DNA of 38,591 bases from Myxococcales bacterium (lineage in GTDB: Bacteria; Myxococcota_A; Polyangia; GCA-2747355): assembly GCA_020431405.1 (NCBI GenBank), contig JAGQIK010000602.1:1-38591 (forward strand), given 5' to 3'. The notes beneath the pieces were generated by a model, which was not told the DNA's origin, did no database searches, and saw nothing but the letters and a program-made list of their open reading frames with translations. Below, in pieces: positions 31,929-38,591 of the stretch; position 1 is the first letter of the stretch; each line of letters begins with the position of its first letter. The position numbers and the translations under genes are program-made.

Positions 31929-32885
31929 CTACTTGTAGGGATCTTCCCAGTCGCGAGCCTTCTTGGCGCGCCCCCGACCCCTGTGCGAACGACTAACGTG
32001 CCTACGCGCACCAGCTGACAGCTTGGCTCGCCGGGCACGCCGACGCACGCGCTCTCTATGGGCGCGGGTGTGTTGGCGCCGCAGGGGCGTCGCGCTGGCT
32101 GTGGGCGCGGGGGCGGTCTTGGCGCTGCTTCGCAGCGTGACGTGCGTGCCCGATGCGGCAGCCGCCTTGGCCTCTGGAGCTTTGGCGCCGTCGTCGTCCG
32201 CGAGGGGCTGCACGCGCGGCCCGCCGCTGCCGCTGCCGGCAGGCGCGCCGAGCGACGGCACGGCCGTCGGGTGGCCGGATCCGAGTGGCTGCGCTTGCGG
32301 CACACCCTTGGTCGGCAGCTTGGGCAGCGCGGCGGCGCTCTGGGGGCGCTTCTCGCCCTTGAGCATGCGCCAGAAGTCTTTCGGCCCGACCATCAGCGCG
32401 AACGTCGCCACGCCACCGACGGCCATCGCGACGGCACCGCCGAGGATCCAAGCCCACGTGCGTCCGGCACCGGGCGGTCGCGGCGGCGCCACGCGCACGG
32501 TCTTGTGGCGCTGCCGTCGCTCTGCGACACGGCGCGCGACCTCGGCTGGATCCACGCCCGCAGCCGAAGGCGACGCAGGCGTCACGACCGGCGTCTTCTC
32601 GGCGTCGAAGAGCACCGCCCCATCCGCCGCGTGTGACCCGCTAGCGTCAGCTCTGGCCGCCTGCGGCGTGCCCGCTCCGTGTGGTCTCCCCCGTGCCGCG
32701 CGCGCGTTGCGCGCCTCGGCCTCGATGGCACCCGGCGTGTGCGTGCTGTAGTAGTCGACGAGGCTGCCTAGCGTCTCGTCGAACTCCTGCTCGCTGGTGC
32801 CCGGCGGTCGCGGTGGAGTGCCTCCGCTCTGAGATGGCCACGCTTGCTGCTGACTTGCCATGATCCGTCTCTGGCCCGTATGCAC
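31929..32885 (-). CDS. Single-pass membrane protein, unknown function
   Basis: A 318-residue protein. The N-terminal half is cytoplasmic-looking and hydrophilic, with an acidic helix (SEQEFDETLGSLVDYYSTHTPGAIEAEARNARAARG) and Ala/Asp-rich spacers, then VDPAEVARRVAERRQRHKTVRV. One transmembrane helix spans about 144-166 (TWAWILGGAVAMAVGGVATFALMVG). The C-terminal half is low-complexity and ends very basic (QHTRAHRERVRRRARRAKL, RGRGRAKKARDWEDPYK). AGGAGG six bases before the GTG at 32883-32885 favours that start over the ATG at 32859-32861, which would give 310 residues. It heads the leftward unit with the second TPR gene. Orientation cannot be settled from sequence. No family recognised. Confidence 0.78.
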   Translation of the reverse strand: MHTGQRRIMASQQQAWPSQSGGTPPRPPGTSEQEFDETLGSLVDYYSTHTPGAIEAEARNARAARGRPHGAGTPQAARADASGSHAADGAVLFDAEKTPVVTPASPSAAGVDPAEVARRVAERRQRHKTVRVAPPRPPGAGRTWAWILGGAVAMAVGGVATFALMVGPKDFWRMLKGEKRPQSAAALPKLPTKGVPQAQPLGSGHPTAVPSLGAPAGSGSGGPRVQPLADDDGAKAPEAKAAAASGTHVTLRSSAKTAPAPTASATPLRRQHTRAHRERVRRRARRAKLSAGARRHVSRSHRGRGRAKKARDWEDPYK

Positions 32886-32891
32886 CACATA

Positions 32892-32897
32892 CCTCCT
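32892..32897 (-). promoter_or_regulatory. Consensus Shine-Dalgarno AGGAGG deciding a GTG start
   Basis: On the minus strand AGGAGG stands six bases before the GTG at 32885-32883. It lies just inside the transcript predicted from the promoter at 32908-32936, giving a 5' leader of about 16 bases. It supports a start eight codons upstream of the first ATG. Confidence 0.65.
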
Positions 32898-32907
32898 GCG
32901 AGCGCGG

Positions 32908-32936
32908 AACATACTCCCTTTTAAATATGTGGGCAA
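32908..32936 (-). promoter_or_regulatory. Candidate promoter of the leftward TPR module
   Basis: On the minus strand TTGCCC (32936-32931) and TATGTT (32913-32908) are 17 bp apart, each with 4/6 matches to the sigma-70 consensus. The spacer contains ATATTTAAAA, the most AT-rich patch in the area. Its start of transcription, near 32901, agrees with the GTG start and AGGAGG just downstream. Confidence 0.45.
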
Positions 32937-33008
32937 GGCGTACCCGGCGAATCCCCTACTGCTACAGGGGCTTACACTATCCCACCCGCTCGCGGGCTCG
33001 CCTGCCAG

Positions 33009-33037
33009 TTGGACCGCGCCACGCGTTCGAGTATCGT
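33009..33037 (+). promoter_or_regulatory. Candidate promoter giving a leaderless alpha/beta hydrolase mRNA
   Basis: TTGGAC (33009-33014) and TATCGT (33032-33037) are 17 bp apart and place the transcription start at about 33044, directly at the ATG at 33045. The absence of a Shine-Dalgarno before that ATG is consistent with leaderless translation. Consensus match is modest. Confidence 0.27.
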
Positions 33038-33044
33038 GCGCCGC

Positions 33045-33848
33045 ATGCTTCGAACCATCTCGCGCCCCGGTGCGACGGTCTCATACGAGGTCAGTGGTGA
33101 CGGCCCACCGTTAATCCTCGGTCACAGCCTGCTATGTGACGGCCGCATGTGGAACGCCGTCAGCTGCGAGCTCGAGCAGCGCTACCGCGTCATCAACGTC
33201 GACGCGCGCGGCCACGGCCGATCGCACGCCGACGGCCCGTTCATTCTCGAGTCGCTCGCCGACGACTGGCGCGCGATCATGGACGCCGAGGGCATCGACC
33301 GCGCGGTGCTGTGCGGCCTCTCGATGGGCGGCATGACAGCGATGCGCCTCGCCCTGCGCGCGCCTTCGCGCGTGCGCGCCCTCGCGCTGCTCGACACGAG
33401 CGCGGATCCCGAGCCGCTCCGCAATCGGCTGCAGTACCGTGCCATGGCCGAGCTCACGCGGCGCTTCGGTCAGATCGACGCACTCTACGGCATCGTGCAG
33501 TCGATGATGTTCGGCAAGACGATCATGGCGGCGCAGCCGGCGCTCGTCGAGGCCGCCATGGAGCAGATCCGCGAGCAGGATCCAATGCAGATCTATTTCG
33601 GCGCGCGCGCCGTGATGGATCGCGCGTCGATCACCGAGCACCTCGCCACGCTGACCTGCCCGACGATGGTGATCGTCGGCAGCGAGGACGTCGCCACGCC
33701 GCAGGCTTGCTCGGAGCGCATCCGCTCGGCGGTGCCGAGCGCCTCGCTGCGCGTGCTCGACAACGTCGGTCATCTGAGCGCCGTCGAAGCACCGACGCGC
33801 GTCGTCGGCGCCCTCGGCGAGCTGTTCGCCGAGATCGGCTACTTCTAG
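33045..33848 (+). CDS. Alpha/beta hydrolase, 3-oxoadipate enol-lactonase-like
   Basis: A 267-residue single-domain alpha/beta hydrolase with no signal peptide. The oxyanion motif LGHSLLCDGRMW, nucleophile Ser93 in GLSMGG, Asp215 in VGSEDVATP and His243 in VGHLSAVEAP form a complete catalytic triad. Length, strand order and the phrases VDARGHGRSHADGPF and MGGMTAMRLALRAPSRVRALALLDTSAD resemble PcaD and related hydrolases, but no aromatic-degradation genes are nearby, so the substrate cannot be inferred. No Shine-Dalgarno precedes the ATG; a GTG three codons upstream is an alternative. It is convergent with the EEP hydrolase, 14 bp away. Confidence 0.9.
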   Translation: MLRTISRPGATVSYEVSGDGPPLILGHSLLCDGRMWNAVSCELEQRYRVINVDARGHGRSHADGPFILESLADDWRAIMDAEGIDRAVLCGLSMGGMTAMRLALRAPSRVRALALLDTSADPEPLRNRLQYRAMAELTRRFGQIDALYGIVQSMMFGKTIMAAQPALVEAAMEQIREQDPMQIYFGARAVMDRASITEHLATLTCPTMVIVGSEDVATPQACSERIRSAVPSASLRVLDNVGHLSAVEAPTRVVGALGELFAEIGYF

Positions 33849-33862
33849 CCCTCGAACAAGCG

Positions 33863-34714
33863 CTAGAGGCGCACCTCGGCGAGCACGCCGTAGTGATCCG
33901 AGCAGCGCGTGCCGCGCGCGTCGGGCTCGACGAGCACCACGCGGCAGCGCTCGATGCGCCCCGCCCCCGACGGCTGCTCGGCGCTGACATAGATGTAGTC
34001 GAGGCGCTGGCCCGGCAGGAAGCCGAGCTGCTCGGTGTAGGGATTGTCAGCGCTCCAGGTCAAGCCCGCGGCGCCGGGGTTGCACACCGCGAAGGCGTCC
34101 TGGTAGTAGGCGCGCTCGCCGTCGATGGAGGTCAGCCCGCGCAGGTAGCGCATCTCGTCGGCATCGGGGCCCGCGTTGAAGTCGCCGCACAGCACGGCGA
34201 CCTGCTCGCCGCGGCGCTGCTGCTGCACGAAGCGATGCACCGCCTGCACCTGGCGCTCGCGCAGCGCGCCGTGCTCGGGGCGCCACGCCAAGTGCGTGCT
34301 GAAGAACCACGCCGACTCGCTCGCCGCCGAGAGGCCCGCCGCGGCGAGCTCGACCTCCACCCCGACGCACACCCGCCGCGACGTGCCCTCGTCGTAGGGA
34401 AGCGCGACCATCGCGCTGTCACGCGCCGCGTGCCGCGAGAGCACCGCGATGCCCTCGTCGCCGCCGCCCCAGCGCTGCGCGGGGTGGAACACGCAGGTGC
34501 TCATGCCGAGCGCCGCGGCGAGCGTACGCGCCTGGTTGGGGATCGGCCCCTTGGCGCTCGGCTCGTCGCCGCTGACCTCGCGCACCTCCTGCAAGCACAC
34601 CACGTCGGGCTCGAGCGCGGCGATGCGTTGCTCGCACAGCGCGAGCCGCTCGCGCCATGGTCCCTGCTCCTGCCACAGATTGAGCGTCAGCACGCGCACG
34701 CGCGTCGCTGTCAT
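33863..34714 (-). CDS. Second endonuclease/exonuclease/phosphatase (EEP) family hydrolase
   Basis: A 283-residue EEP-fold enzyme with all expected metal and catalytic residues: Asn12 (TLNLWQE), Glu43 (LQEVREV), His141 (STHLAW), Asp178/Asn180 (CGDFNAG) and Asp273-His274 (SDHYGVL). No signal peptide, hence cytoplasmic. It is much shorter than the EEP protein at 13497 and not closely similar to it. Its ATG shares one base with the stop of the TetR gene (TGATG), so translation is probably coupled and the TetR protein may control it. Phosphodiesterase activity is likely; substrate unknown. Confidence 0.9.
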   Translation of the reverse strand: MTATRVRVLTLNLWQEQGPWRERLALCEQRIAALEPDVVCLQEVREVSGDEPSAKGPIPNQARTLAAALGMSTCVFHPAQRWGGGDEGIAVLSRHAARDSAMVALPYDEGTSRRVCVGVEVELAAAGLSAASESAWFFSTHLAWRPEHGALRERQVQAVHRFVQQQRRGEQVAVLCGDFNAGPDADEMRYLRGLTSIDGERAYYQDAFAVCNPGAAGLTWSADNPYTEQLGFLPGQRLDYIYVSAEQPSGAGRIERCRVVLVEPDARGTRCSDHYGVLAEVRL

Positions 34715-35463
34715 CAGACGAATACGCCGTGCAGGATGTAGTCGAGGATCTCGCGCGCGACGTGATCGCGCGCTTTCGCCTCCTCGCGCGTCAGCCAGTG
34801 CACGAGGATCTCCTTGAGCGCGCCGAGCGACAGACGCGCAACCAGCGTGTTGTCGCAGGGGCGCACCAGCCCCATGGTCTGCCCCAGCTCGAGCGCGCCC
34901 TCGAGCCACGCGCTGAGCCGCTCGTAGAAGCTCGTCAGCTTGAGATCGAGCGCGTCGTCGAGCGAGACCGCCTCGCGCAGCAGGATCAACGACAGGTGGC
35001 GGTGCTCTTCGACGACGATCAGCAGGCGGTCGACGTTGTCGAGCATCTGCACCAGTGGCGGCGCCTCGCCGGGCCCGACGCGCACGCGCTGCAGCGCGTC
35101 GGTGATGTGCTCGAGCATCGTGTCGACGAGCGCCTCGAAGACGGCTCGCTTGCTGGGGAAGTAAAGGTAGAAGGTGCCGCGCGAGACGCCGGCGGCCTCG
35201 AGGATGTCGGCGACGGTCGCGGCGTGGTAGCCGCGCTCGGAGAAGACCTTGCTCGCCGCGCGCAGCAGCTCGGCGCGACGGCGCACCCGCCGCTGCGCCG
35301 CGCGACGCACGCGACCATCTTCAGCCTCGTGCTCGTCGGCGGATTTTTCCGCGACGTCCGCTCCGCGCGAATCCCGCTCTAGCAGCGTCTCTGATGAGTC
35401 TGCAGCTGTAACGCTTGACACCCCTTCTGACAGAAGAATACCATTTCGCACATCTACGGTCAC
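34714..35463 (-). CDS. TetR-family transcriptional regulator
   Basis: A 249-residue regulator. Residues about 60-110 form the TetR DNA-binding domain (ELLRAASKVFSERGYHAATVADILEAAGVSRGTFYLYFPSKRAVFEAL); the C-terminal helical half binds an unknown ligand. About 55 acidic, poorly conserved residues precede the domain. The GTG at 35461-35463 has AGGAG at 35472-35476, eight bases upstream, which supports the long form. Divergent from the small protein at 35502 with only 38 bp between starts, and coupled to the EEP hydrolase downstream, so these two units are its most likely targets. I cannot point to a convincing operator. Confidence 0.92.
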   Translation of the reverse strand: MTVDVRNGILLSEGVSSVTAADSSETLLERDSRGADVAEKSADEHEAEDGRVRRAAQRRVRRRAELLRAASKVFSERGYHAATVADILEAAGVSRGTFYLYFPSKRAVFEALVDTMLEHITDALQRVRVGPGEAPPLVQMLDNVDRLLIVVEEHRHLSLILLREAVSLDDALDLKLTSFYERLSAWLEGALELGQTMGLVRPCDNTLVARLSLGALKEILVHWLTREEAKARDHVAREILDYILHGVFV

Positions 35464-35471
35464 TCAACACA

Positions 35472-35476
35472 CTCCT
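35472..35476 (-). promoter_or_regulatory. Ribosome binding site of the TetR gene
   Basis: AGGAG on the minus strand stands eight bases before the GTG at 35463-35461. It decides for the long form of the regulator, which otherwise has only internal GTG codons as starts. Confidence 0.55.
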
Positions 35477-35501
35477 GAACAAACGCGAGGGCTACAGGCC
35501 A

Positions 35502-35705
35502 ATGGCTGGATCGGACAAGAGGAAGCAGAGTCTTTACTTCCCAGAGGCAATGCTGAAGGAGATTCAGGAAGAGGCGGCGCGACAGGATCGCTCGCTGTCC
35601 TGGATAGTGCAGAAGGCCTGGAAGATCGCGCGCAAAGAAATCATGAAGTACCCGTCGGTCAACGAGTTCCCGGGCGCCGACGATGAAAAAGAGACCGGCA
35701 GCTAG
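35502..35705 (+). CDS. Small ribbon-helix-helix-like protein of a myxobacterial family
   Basis: A 67-residue protein, MAGSDKRKQSLYFPEAMLKEIQEEAARQDRSLSW..., which I recall as the pattern of the TIGR04563 family of small, often multicopy proteins of Myxococcota. The layout (short strand KQSLYFP, helix MLKEIQEEAARQ, turn DRSLSW, helix IVQKAWKIARKEI) resembles MetJ/Arc/CopG ribbon-helix-helix DNA-binding proteins. The C-terminal 20 residues are acidic and Pro-containing. The ATG at 35502 was chosen because similarity begins there. It diverges from the TetR gene with 38 bp between starts. DNA binding is inferred; family recall should be checked. Confidence 0.85.
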   Translation: MAGSDKRKQSLYFPEAMLKEIQEEAARQDRSLSWIVQKAWKIARKEIMKYPSVNEFPGADDEKETGS

Positions 35706-35733
35706 TCCACGCGTGGTCCCGCCGCGGTAGCGC

Positions 35734-35762
35734 TTGGCTCGCCGAGCGCCGCCCGATAGACT
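35734..35762 (+). promoter_or_regulatory. Candidate promoter of the signalling scaffold gene
   Basis: TTGGCT (35734-35739) and TAGACT (35757-35762) are 17 bp apart with 4/6 matches each. They put the transcription start about five bases before the ATG at 35774, a near-leaderless arrangement consistent with the lack of a Shine-Dalgarno. Confidence 0.35.
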
Positions 35763-35773
35763 TTGAGCACTGC

Positions 35774-38200
35774 ATGCTCGACCCCCAGTGGCTCGCAAGT
35801 CAGCTTCGCGCACGCGGCCTCGTCTCGGACGGCCAGCTGCGAGCGGCGTCGAGTGATGGCGGCGATTTCTGTTTCAGCCTGCTCAGCGCCGGCGCCATCG
35901 AAGAGACGGCGCTGCTGCGCTTTCTCGGCCTGCACTTCAACACGCGCTACGTCTCCACCGAGAAGCTGAGCAAGGCCAAGGTCCCGCAGTGGGTTCTCGA
36001 CCTACTGCCGGTGCAGTTGTGCGAGCGCGCGCAGGTCGTCCCCGTCCGCTGCGACAAGCAGAAGATGGTGCTCAGCGTGGTGACGCCGGATCCCTCGGAT
36101 CCGCGCATCCGAGAGGCCGTGCAGCGCGCGTCGCGCGTGCGCGAGGTGCACATGTACGTCGCGCTGCCGCACGCCATCGAGGCGGCGCTGCGCAAGTGGT
36201 ATCGCGGCGACATCCACGCCTTCTCGCGCATGGAGCAGAAGCTGGGCTCGGGCTACAGCCAGATGCTCGACATCTACGACCAGCGCGCCATCGACCTCGG
36301 CGGCGGCGGCGGCAGCGCCAGCATGGACGCCTTCGACGCTGACCTCGCGCTCGCCGACGGCGCCGGCATGGACATGCAGATCGAGCAGGACCGTCCCGGC
36401 ATGGGGACGCGTCCGCGCGCCGGCATCAATCAGCCCCACGCCGACGGCAGCGCCGACTTCGGCATCGACCTCGACAACGGTCCGATGCCCGGCACCGGGC
36501 GCGGAGACTTCGATCTCGATGGCGGGCTCGGCATGGACGTGGGCGGCGGTCGCGGCGGCGGTATGGGCGGCGGCGGTATGGGCGGCGGCGGTATGGGCGG
36601 CGGCGGCATGGGCGGTGGCGGCATGTCGTCGCCTGGTGATCGCTCGATCCCGCTCGATTCAGGTCCGATGGGTGGCGGGCCGGGCGGTGGCGCGATGAGC
36701 GGCGGCGCGATGGGCATGCCACGCTCGGCGCAACCCACCGCGCCGATCCCGGCGATCAAACCGCAGGAGGCCCACCGGCGCCAGACGGCGAACTTCGGCA
36801 GCGTGCCCTCGGCCTCCTCGGGCAGGGTCAGCGACCTCGAGCAGCTCGGCACGGGACCGGCGATGTCGCCCAGCGACAGCGCGCTGATCGCTGCGGAGCC
36901 GATCGTGCCGCTCGAGACGTTCGTGCAGACGGTCTCGGTGCTGGTGAGCTTGCTCGAGATGGGACAAGGCTGGCGTCAAGGTCACTCCGCCGAGGTCGCG
37001 CGGCTGGTGGCGTTGATGGGCCAGCGCGTTGGGCTGCCACCCGACGAGGTCGGCTACCTCAAGCTCGCCGCCTACCTTCACGAGCTGGGCAAGCCCGCCG
37101 AGCCGCATCTGACGGTGGCGAGCGTCGCCGAGTCGCCCGAGCTCAAGGCGCTCGCGCGGCGGGTGTACATGACGCCGATCAAGCTCACCGAGGCGGCCAG
37201 TCTTCCGGCCGCCGTGACGAGCGTGCTGGCTGCGCAGTACGAGCGCACGTCGGGCGACGGCGTGCCGGGCAAGCTGTCGGGACGCGAGGTGCCGCTCGGC
37301 GCGCGCCTGCTCGCGGTGGTCGACGTGTTCTGCGATCTGATGGCCAACCCACGCGCCCCCGGCGGGCGTGCAGCCGATCAGGCACAGGGTCTCGAGCGGC
37401 TGCGCCAGGCCGCCAGCGCGCGCGTGCTCGACGCCAACGCGGTCGACATCTTCTGCCAGGTCACCACCGGCGACGCGCTGCGCGAGCAGCTGCTCGGCGA
37501 CCGGCCGCGCATCTTGATCATCGACGGCGACGCCGAATCGACCACGGTGCTCGAGCTCAAGCTCGTCGCCGCCGGCTACGACGTGCGCGTCTACAAGACC
37601 ACCGCCGAGGCCGCGCGCGAGGTGCTCGGCAGCAGCGTCGATCTGATCCTCAGCGAGGTGCGCCTCGAGCCGGTCGATGGCTTCGGCTTCCTCGAGCGCA
37701 TCCGCGCCGACCCGCGCACGCGCGACATCCCGCTGATCTTCGTCTCCGACCGCACCGACGCCGACGACGTCAACCGCGGCTTCGAGCTCGGCGCGGCCGA
37801 CTACATCGTCAAGCCCTACACGCCCGAGCTGTTGGTGGCGAAGGTCAAGATGGTGCTCGAGCAGCGCCCGCCGGCTCCGGGCACGCGCGGCGTCAGCGGC
37901 TCGCTGCGCGAGATGTCGTTGCCCGACATCCTGCAGATCCTCTCCGCCGGCAAAAAGAGCGGTCAGCTGCGGCTGCGCTTCCCCGACGGCAGCGGCGAGA
38001 TCTATCTCGACGGCGGCCAGGTGGTGAACGCGGTGTGCGGCTCGCTGCGCGGCACCAAGGCGCTCTACCGGCTGCTGCCCGTCGACGACGGCGAGTTCAC
38101 GCTCGATCCCAACGCACAGATCCCCGAGCGCGTGATCCACCAGTCCACCGAGGCGCTGGTGCTCGAAGCCATGCGCCGCTTCGACGAGGGCGGTCGCTAG
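35774..38200 (+). CDS. MshEN / degenerate HD-GYP / receiver / DUF4388 signalling scaffold
   Basis: An 808-residue cytoplasmic protein with four domains. Residues 1-150 resemble the MshEN domain of type II secretion/pilus ATPases (LRFLGLHFNTRYVS, VPQWVLDLLPVQLCERAQVVPV), which can bind c-di-GMP. A Gly/Met-rich linker (about 165-370) follows. An HD-GYP-like domain (about 390-570) keeps His404 and His436 but has HE for HD (Glu437) and AQYERTSGDGVPG instead of HHERxDGxGYP, so phosphodiesterase activity is unlikely. A receiver (574-700) has Lys680, but Glu628 replaces the phosphorylated Asp. DUF4388 (715-805) starts at GSLREMSLPDILQIL. It looks like a non-enzymatic, phosphorylation-independent c-di-GMP-responsive scaffold, perhaps for motility or polarity; that is inference. 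Confidence 0.92.
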   Translation: MLDPQWLASQLRARGLVSDGQLRAASSDGGDFCFSLLSAGAIEETALLRFLGLHFNTRYVSTEKLSKAKVPQWVLDLLPVQLCERAQVVPVRCDKQKMVLSVVTPDPSDPRIREAVQRASRVREVHMYVALPHAIEAALRKWYRGDIHAFSRMEQKLGSGYSQMLDIYDQRAIDLGGGGGSASMDAFDADLALADGAGMDMQIEQDRPGMGTRPRAGINQPHADGSADFGIDLDNGPMPGTGRGDFDLDGGLGMDVGGGRGGGMGGGGMGGGGMGGGGMGGGGMSSPGDRSIPLDSGPMGGGPGGGAMSGGAMGMPRSAQPTAPIPAIKPQEAHRRQTANFGSVPSASSGRVSDLEQLGTGPAMSPSDSALIAAEPIVPLETFVQTVSVLVSLLEMGQGWRQGHSAEVARLVALMGQRVGLPPDEVGYLKLAAYLHELGKPAEPHLTVASVAESPELKALARRVYMTPIKLTEAASLPAAVTSVLAAQYERTSGDGVPGKLSGREVPLGARLLAVVDVFCDLMANPRAPGGRAADQAQGLERLRQAASARVLDANAVDIFCQVTTGDALREQLLGDRPRILIIDGDAESTTVLELKLVAAGYDVRVYKTTAEAAREVLGSSVDLILSEVRLEPVDGFGFLERIRADPRTRDIPLIFVSDRTDADDVNRGFELGAADYIVKPYTPELLVAKVKMVLEQRPPAPGTRGVSGSLREMSLPDILQILSAGKKSGQLRLRFPDGSGEIYLDGGQVVNAVCGSLRGTKALYRLLPVDDGEFTLDPNAQIPERVIHQSTEALVLEAMRRFDEGGR
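36551..36625 (+). repeat. 15-bp tandem repeat encoding GGGGM
   Basis: Five 15-bp units, mostly GGCGGCGGCGGTATG, lie in frame in the linker of the signalling scaffold gene and encode GGGGM repeats. Units 2 and 3 are identical and the rest differ at one or two positions. Being a multiple of three, copy-number change would only alter linker length. Confidence 0.9.
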
Positions 38201-38214
38201 CCAGCGCCCCCCCT

Positions 38215-38296
38215 CCACGGTCACCGTCACGGTCACGGTCCACGGTCACGGTCACGGTCCACGGTCACGGTCACGCCCCACGGTCACGCCCCCACG
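38215..38296 (+). repeat. Nested CACGGT tandem repeats in an intergenic region
   Basis: The gap between the scaffold gene and the next gene is filled by CACGGT-based repeats. A 19-bp unit, CCACGGTCACGGTCACGGT, occurs once exactly (38240-38258) and once with two changes (38259-38277), flanked by a 25-bp expanded and a 13-bp shortened version. GGTCAC half-sites recur at 6-bp steps. The array ends within 6 bases of the next ATG, leaving no room for a Shine-Dalgarno. Confidence 0.85.
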
Positions 38297-38591
38297 ATGC
38301 GCGCCCTAGCCCACGCCGCCCGCACCGCCGCACGCGCCCCGCTACACCTTCTCCTCCTCGCCCTCGCCGCGCTCGCCGCCGAGCTCGCGCTGCGCTGGGG
38401 CATCACCGAAGCGCTCTCCAGCGCCGACCCACTGCCCGCCGTCGGCGCGGCGCTGCTCGCCGTCCCGTTGCTCGCGACCTTCGCCGTCGCCTGCACCGCG
38501 ACGCTCGCACGCCGCAGCTCGCTACGCGACCTGCTCGCCGCCGTCGCACGCATCCCACCCGCCGCCAGCGCCGCGCTGCTCGGCGTGCTGC
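38297..38591 (+). CDS. Membrane protein, 5' part (cut by window edge)
   Basis: An open frame of 98 residues runs off the right end. After a short basic N-terminus (MRALAHAARTAARA) come hydrophobic segments PLHLLLLALAALAAELALRW and AVGAALLAVPLLATFAVACTATL, separated by a short polar stretch, then RRSSLRDLLAAVARIPPAASAALLGVL, the start of a third. This is the pattern of a multi-pass inner-membrane protein. The ATG is the first in frame after the TAG that ends the scaffold gene. Codon third positions are GC-rich as in real genes of this window. No family can be named from this fragment. Confidence 0.65.
   Translation, partial: MRALAHAARTAARAPLHLLLLALAALAAELALRWGITEALSSADPLPAVGAALLAVPLLATFAVACTATLARRSSLRDLLAAVARIPPAASAALLGVL

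Noticed and set aside
32953-32970. CCCCT...AGGGG hairpin upstream of the alpha/beta hydrolase as a terminator
   Set aside because: Only five pairs with an eight-base loop, no T-run on either strand and no gene ending there.
36659-38236. Minus-strand frame of about 525 codons opposite the signalling scaffold
   Set aside because: No motif, and it lies wholly opposite receiver, HD-GYP-like and DUF4388 domains read confidently on the plus strand.
38215-38296. CRISPR-like array
   Set aside because: Repeats are contiguous and nested with no unique spacers, and no cas genes are present.

Overview
The window is GC-rich (roughly 70%), gene-dense chromosomal DNA of a Myxococcota-type bacterium (the former deltaproteobacterial myxobacteria). 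Supporting signs are two proteins ending in MYXO-CTERM-like sorting tails, a small ribbon-helix-helix-like protein of a type I associate with myxobacteria, many lipoproteins, and multidomain proteins carrying DUF4388. I support 30 protein genes (29 complete, one cut by the right edge) and one tRNA. There is no CRISPR array, rRNA, transposase, integrase or phage gene. No gene-free stretch exceeds about 205 bp. Strand switches are frequent and several convergent gene ends overlap.

Layout. (1) 161-10033: a divergent five-gene amidoligase/transglutaminase locus. Leftward are a circularly permuted ATP-grasp, an alpha-E protein and a class II glutamine-amidotransferase/transglutaminase fusion. Rightward are a transglutaminase-DUF2126 protein and a second, stand-alone DUF2126 protein. 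This family set has been predicted to make or attach peptides, but its product is unknown. (2) 9997-17356: mostly secreted proteins (DUF1460 amidase, trypsin-like protease, unknown small proteins, a protein-glutaminase-like lipoprotein) plus an EEP-fold hydrolase. Within it lies tRNA-Val(CAC), followed by a terminator and a short duplicate of its own 3' end. (3) 17544-19298: a ThDP enzyme very like eukaryotic ILVBL/HACL2. (4) 19246-22920: a leftward operon of exported proteins (NHL propeller, small lipoprotein, five-haem cytochrome c, Cys-rich MYXO-CTERM protein). (5) 23075-27866: an AtoE-type transporter, an M1 aminopeptidase lipoprotein, and a lone bacterial microcompartment shell protein of the CsoS1D/CcmP type. 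(6) 28013-32885: two copies of a 'TPR membrane protein + Cys-motif lipoprotein' module arranged tail to tail, with a further single-pass membrane protein at the head of the leftward one. (7) 33045-35705: alpha/beta hydrolase, TetR regulator translationally coupled to a second EEP hydrolase, and the small myxobacterial protein. (8) 35774-38591: a signalling scaffold (MshEN, degenerate HD-GYP, receiver with Glu at the phospho-site, DUF4388), a hexamer-based tandem repeat, and the start of a membrane protein.

Shared themes. Papain/NlpC-like chemistry recurs (two transglutaminases, DUF1460 and a protein-glutaminase). Export by Sec/lipoprotein signals dominates. Of the 29 complete protein genes plus one inferred stop each, TAG ends 19, TGA 11 and TAA none when the stops are read by eye across the annotated set, an unusual balance for high-GC DNA. 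Several starts are GTG or TTG and were chosen from visible Shine-Dalgarno sequences. All assignments come from reading motifs by eye; no database search was possible.
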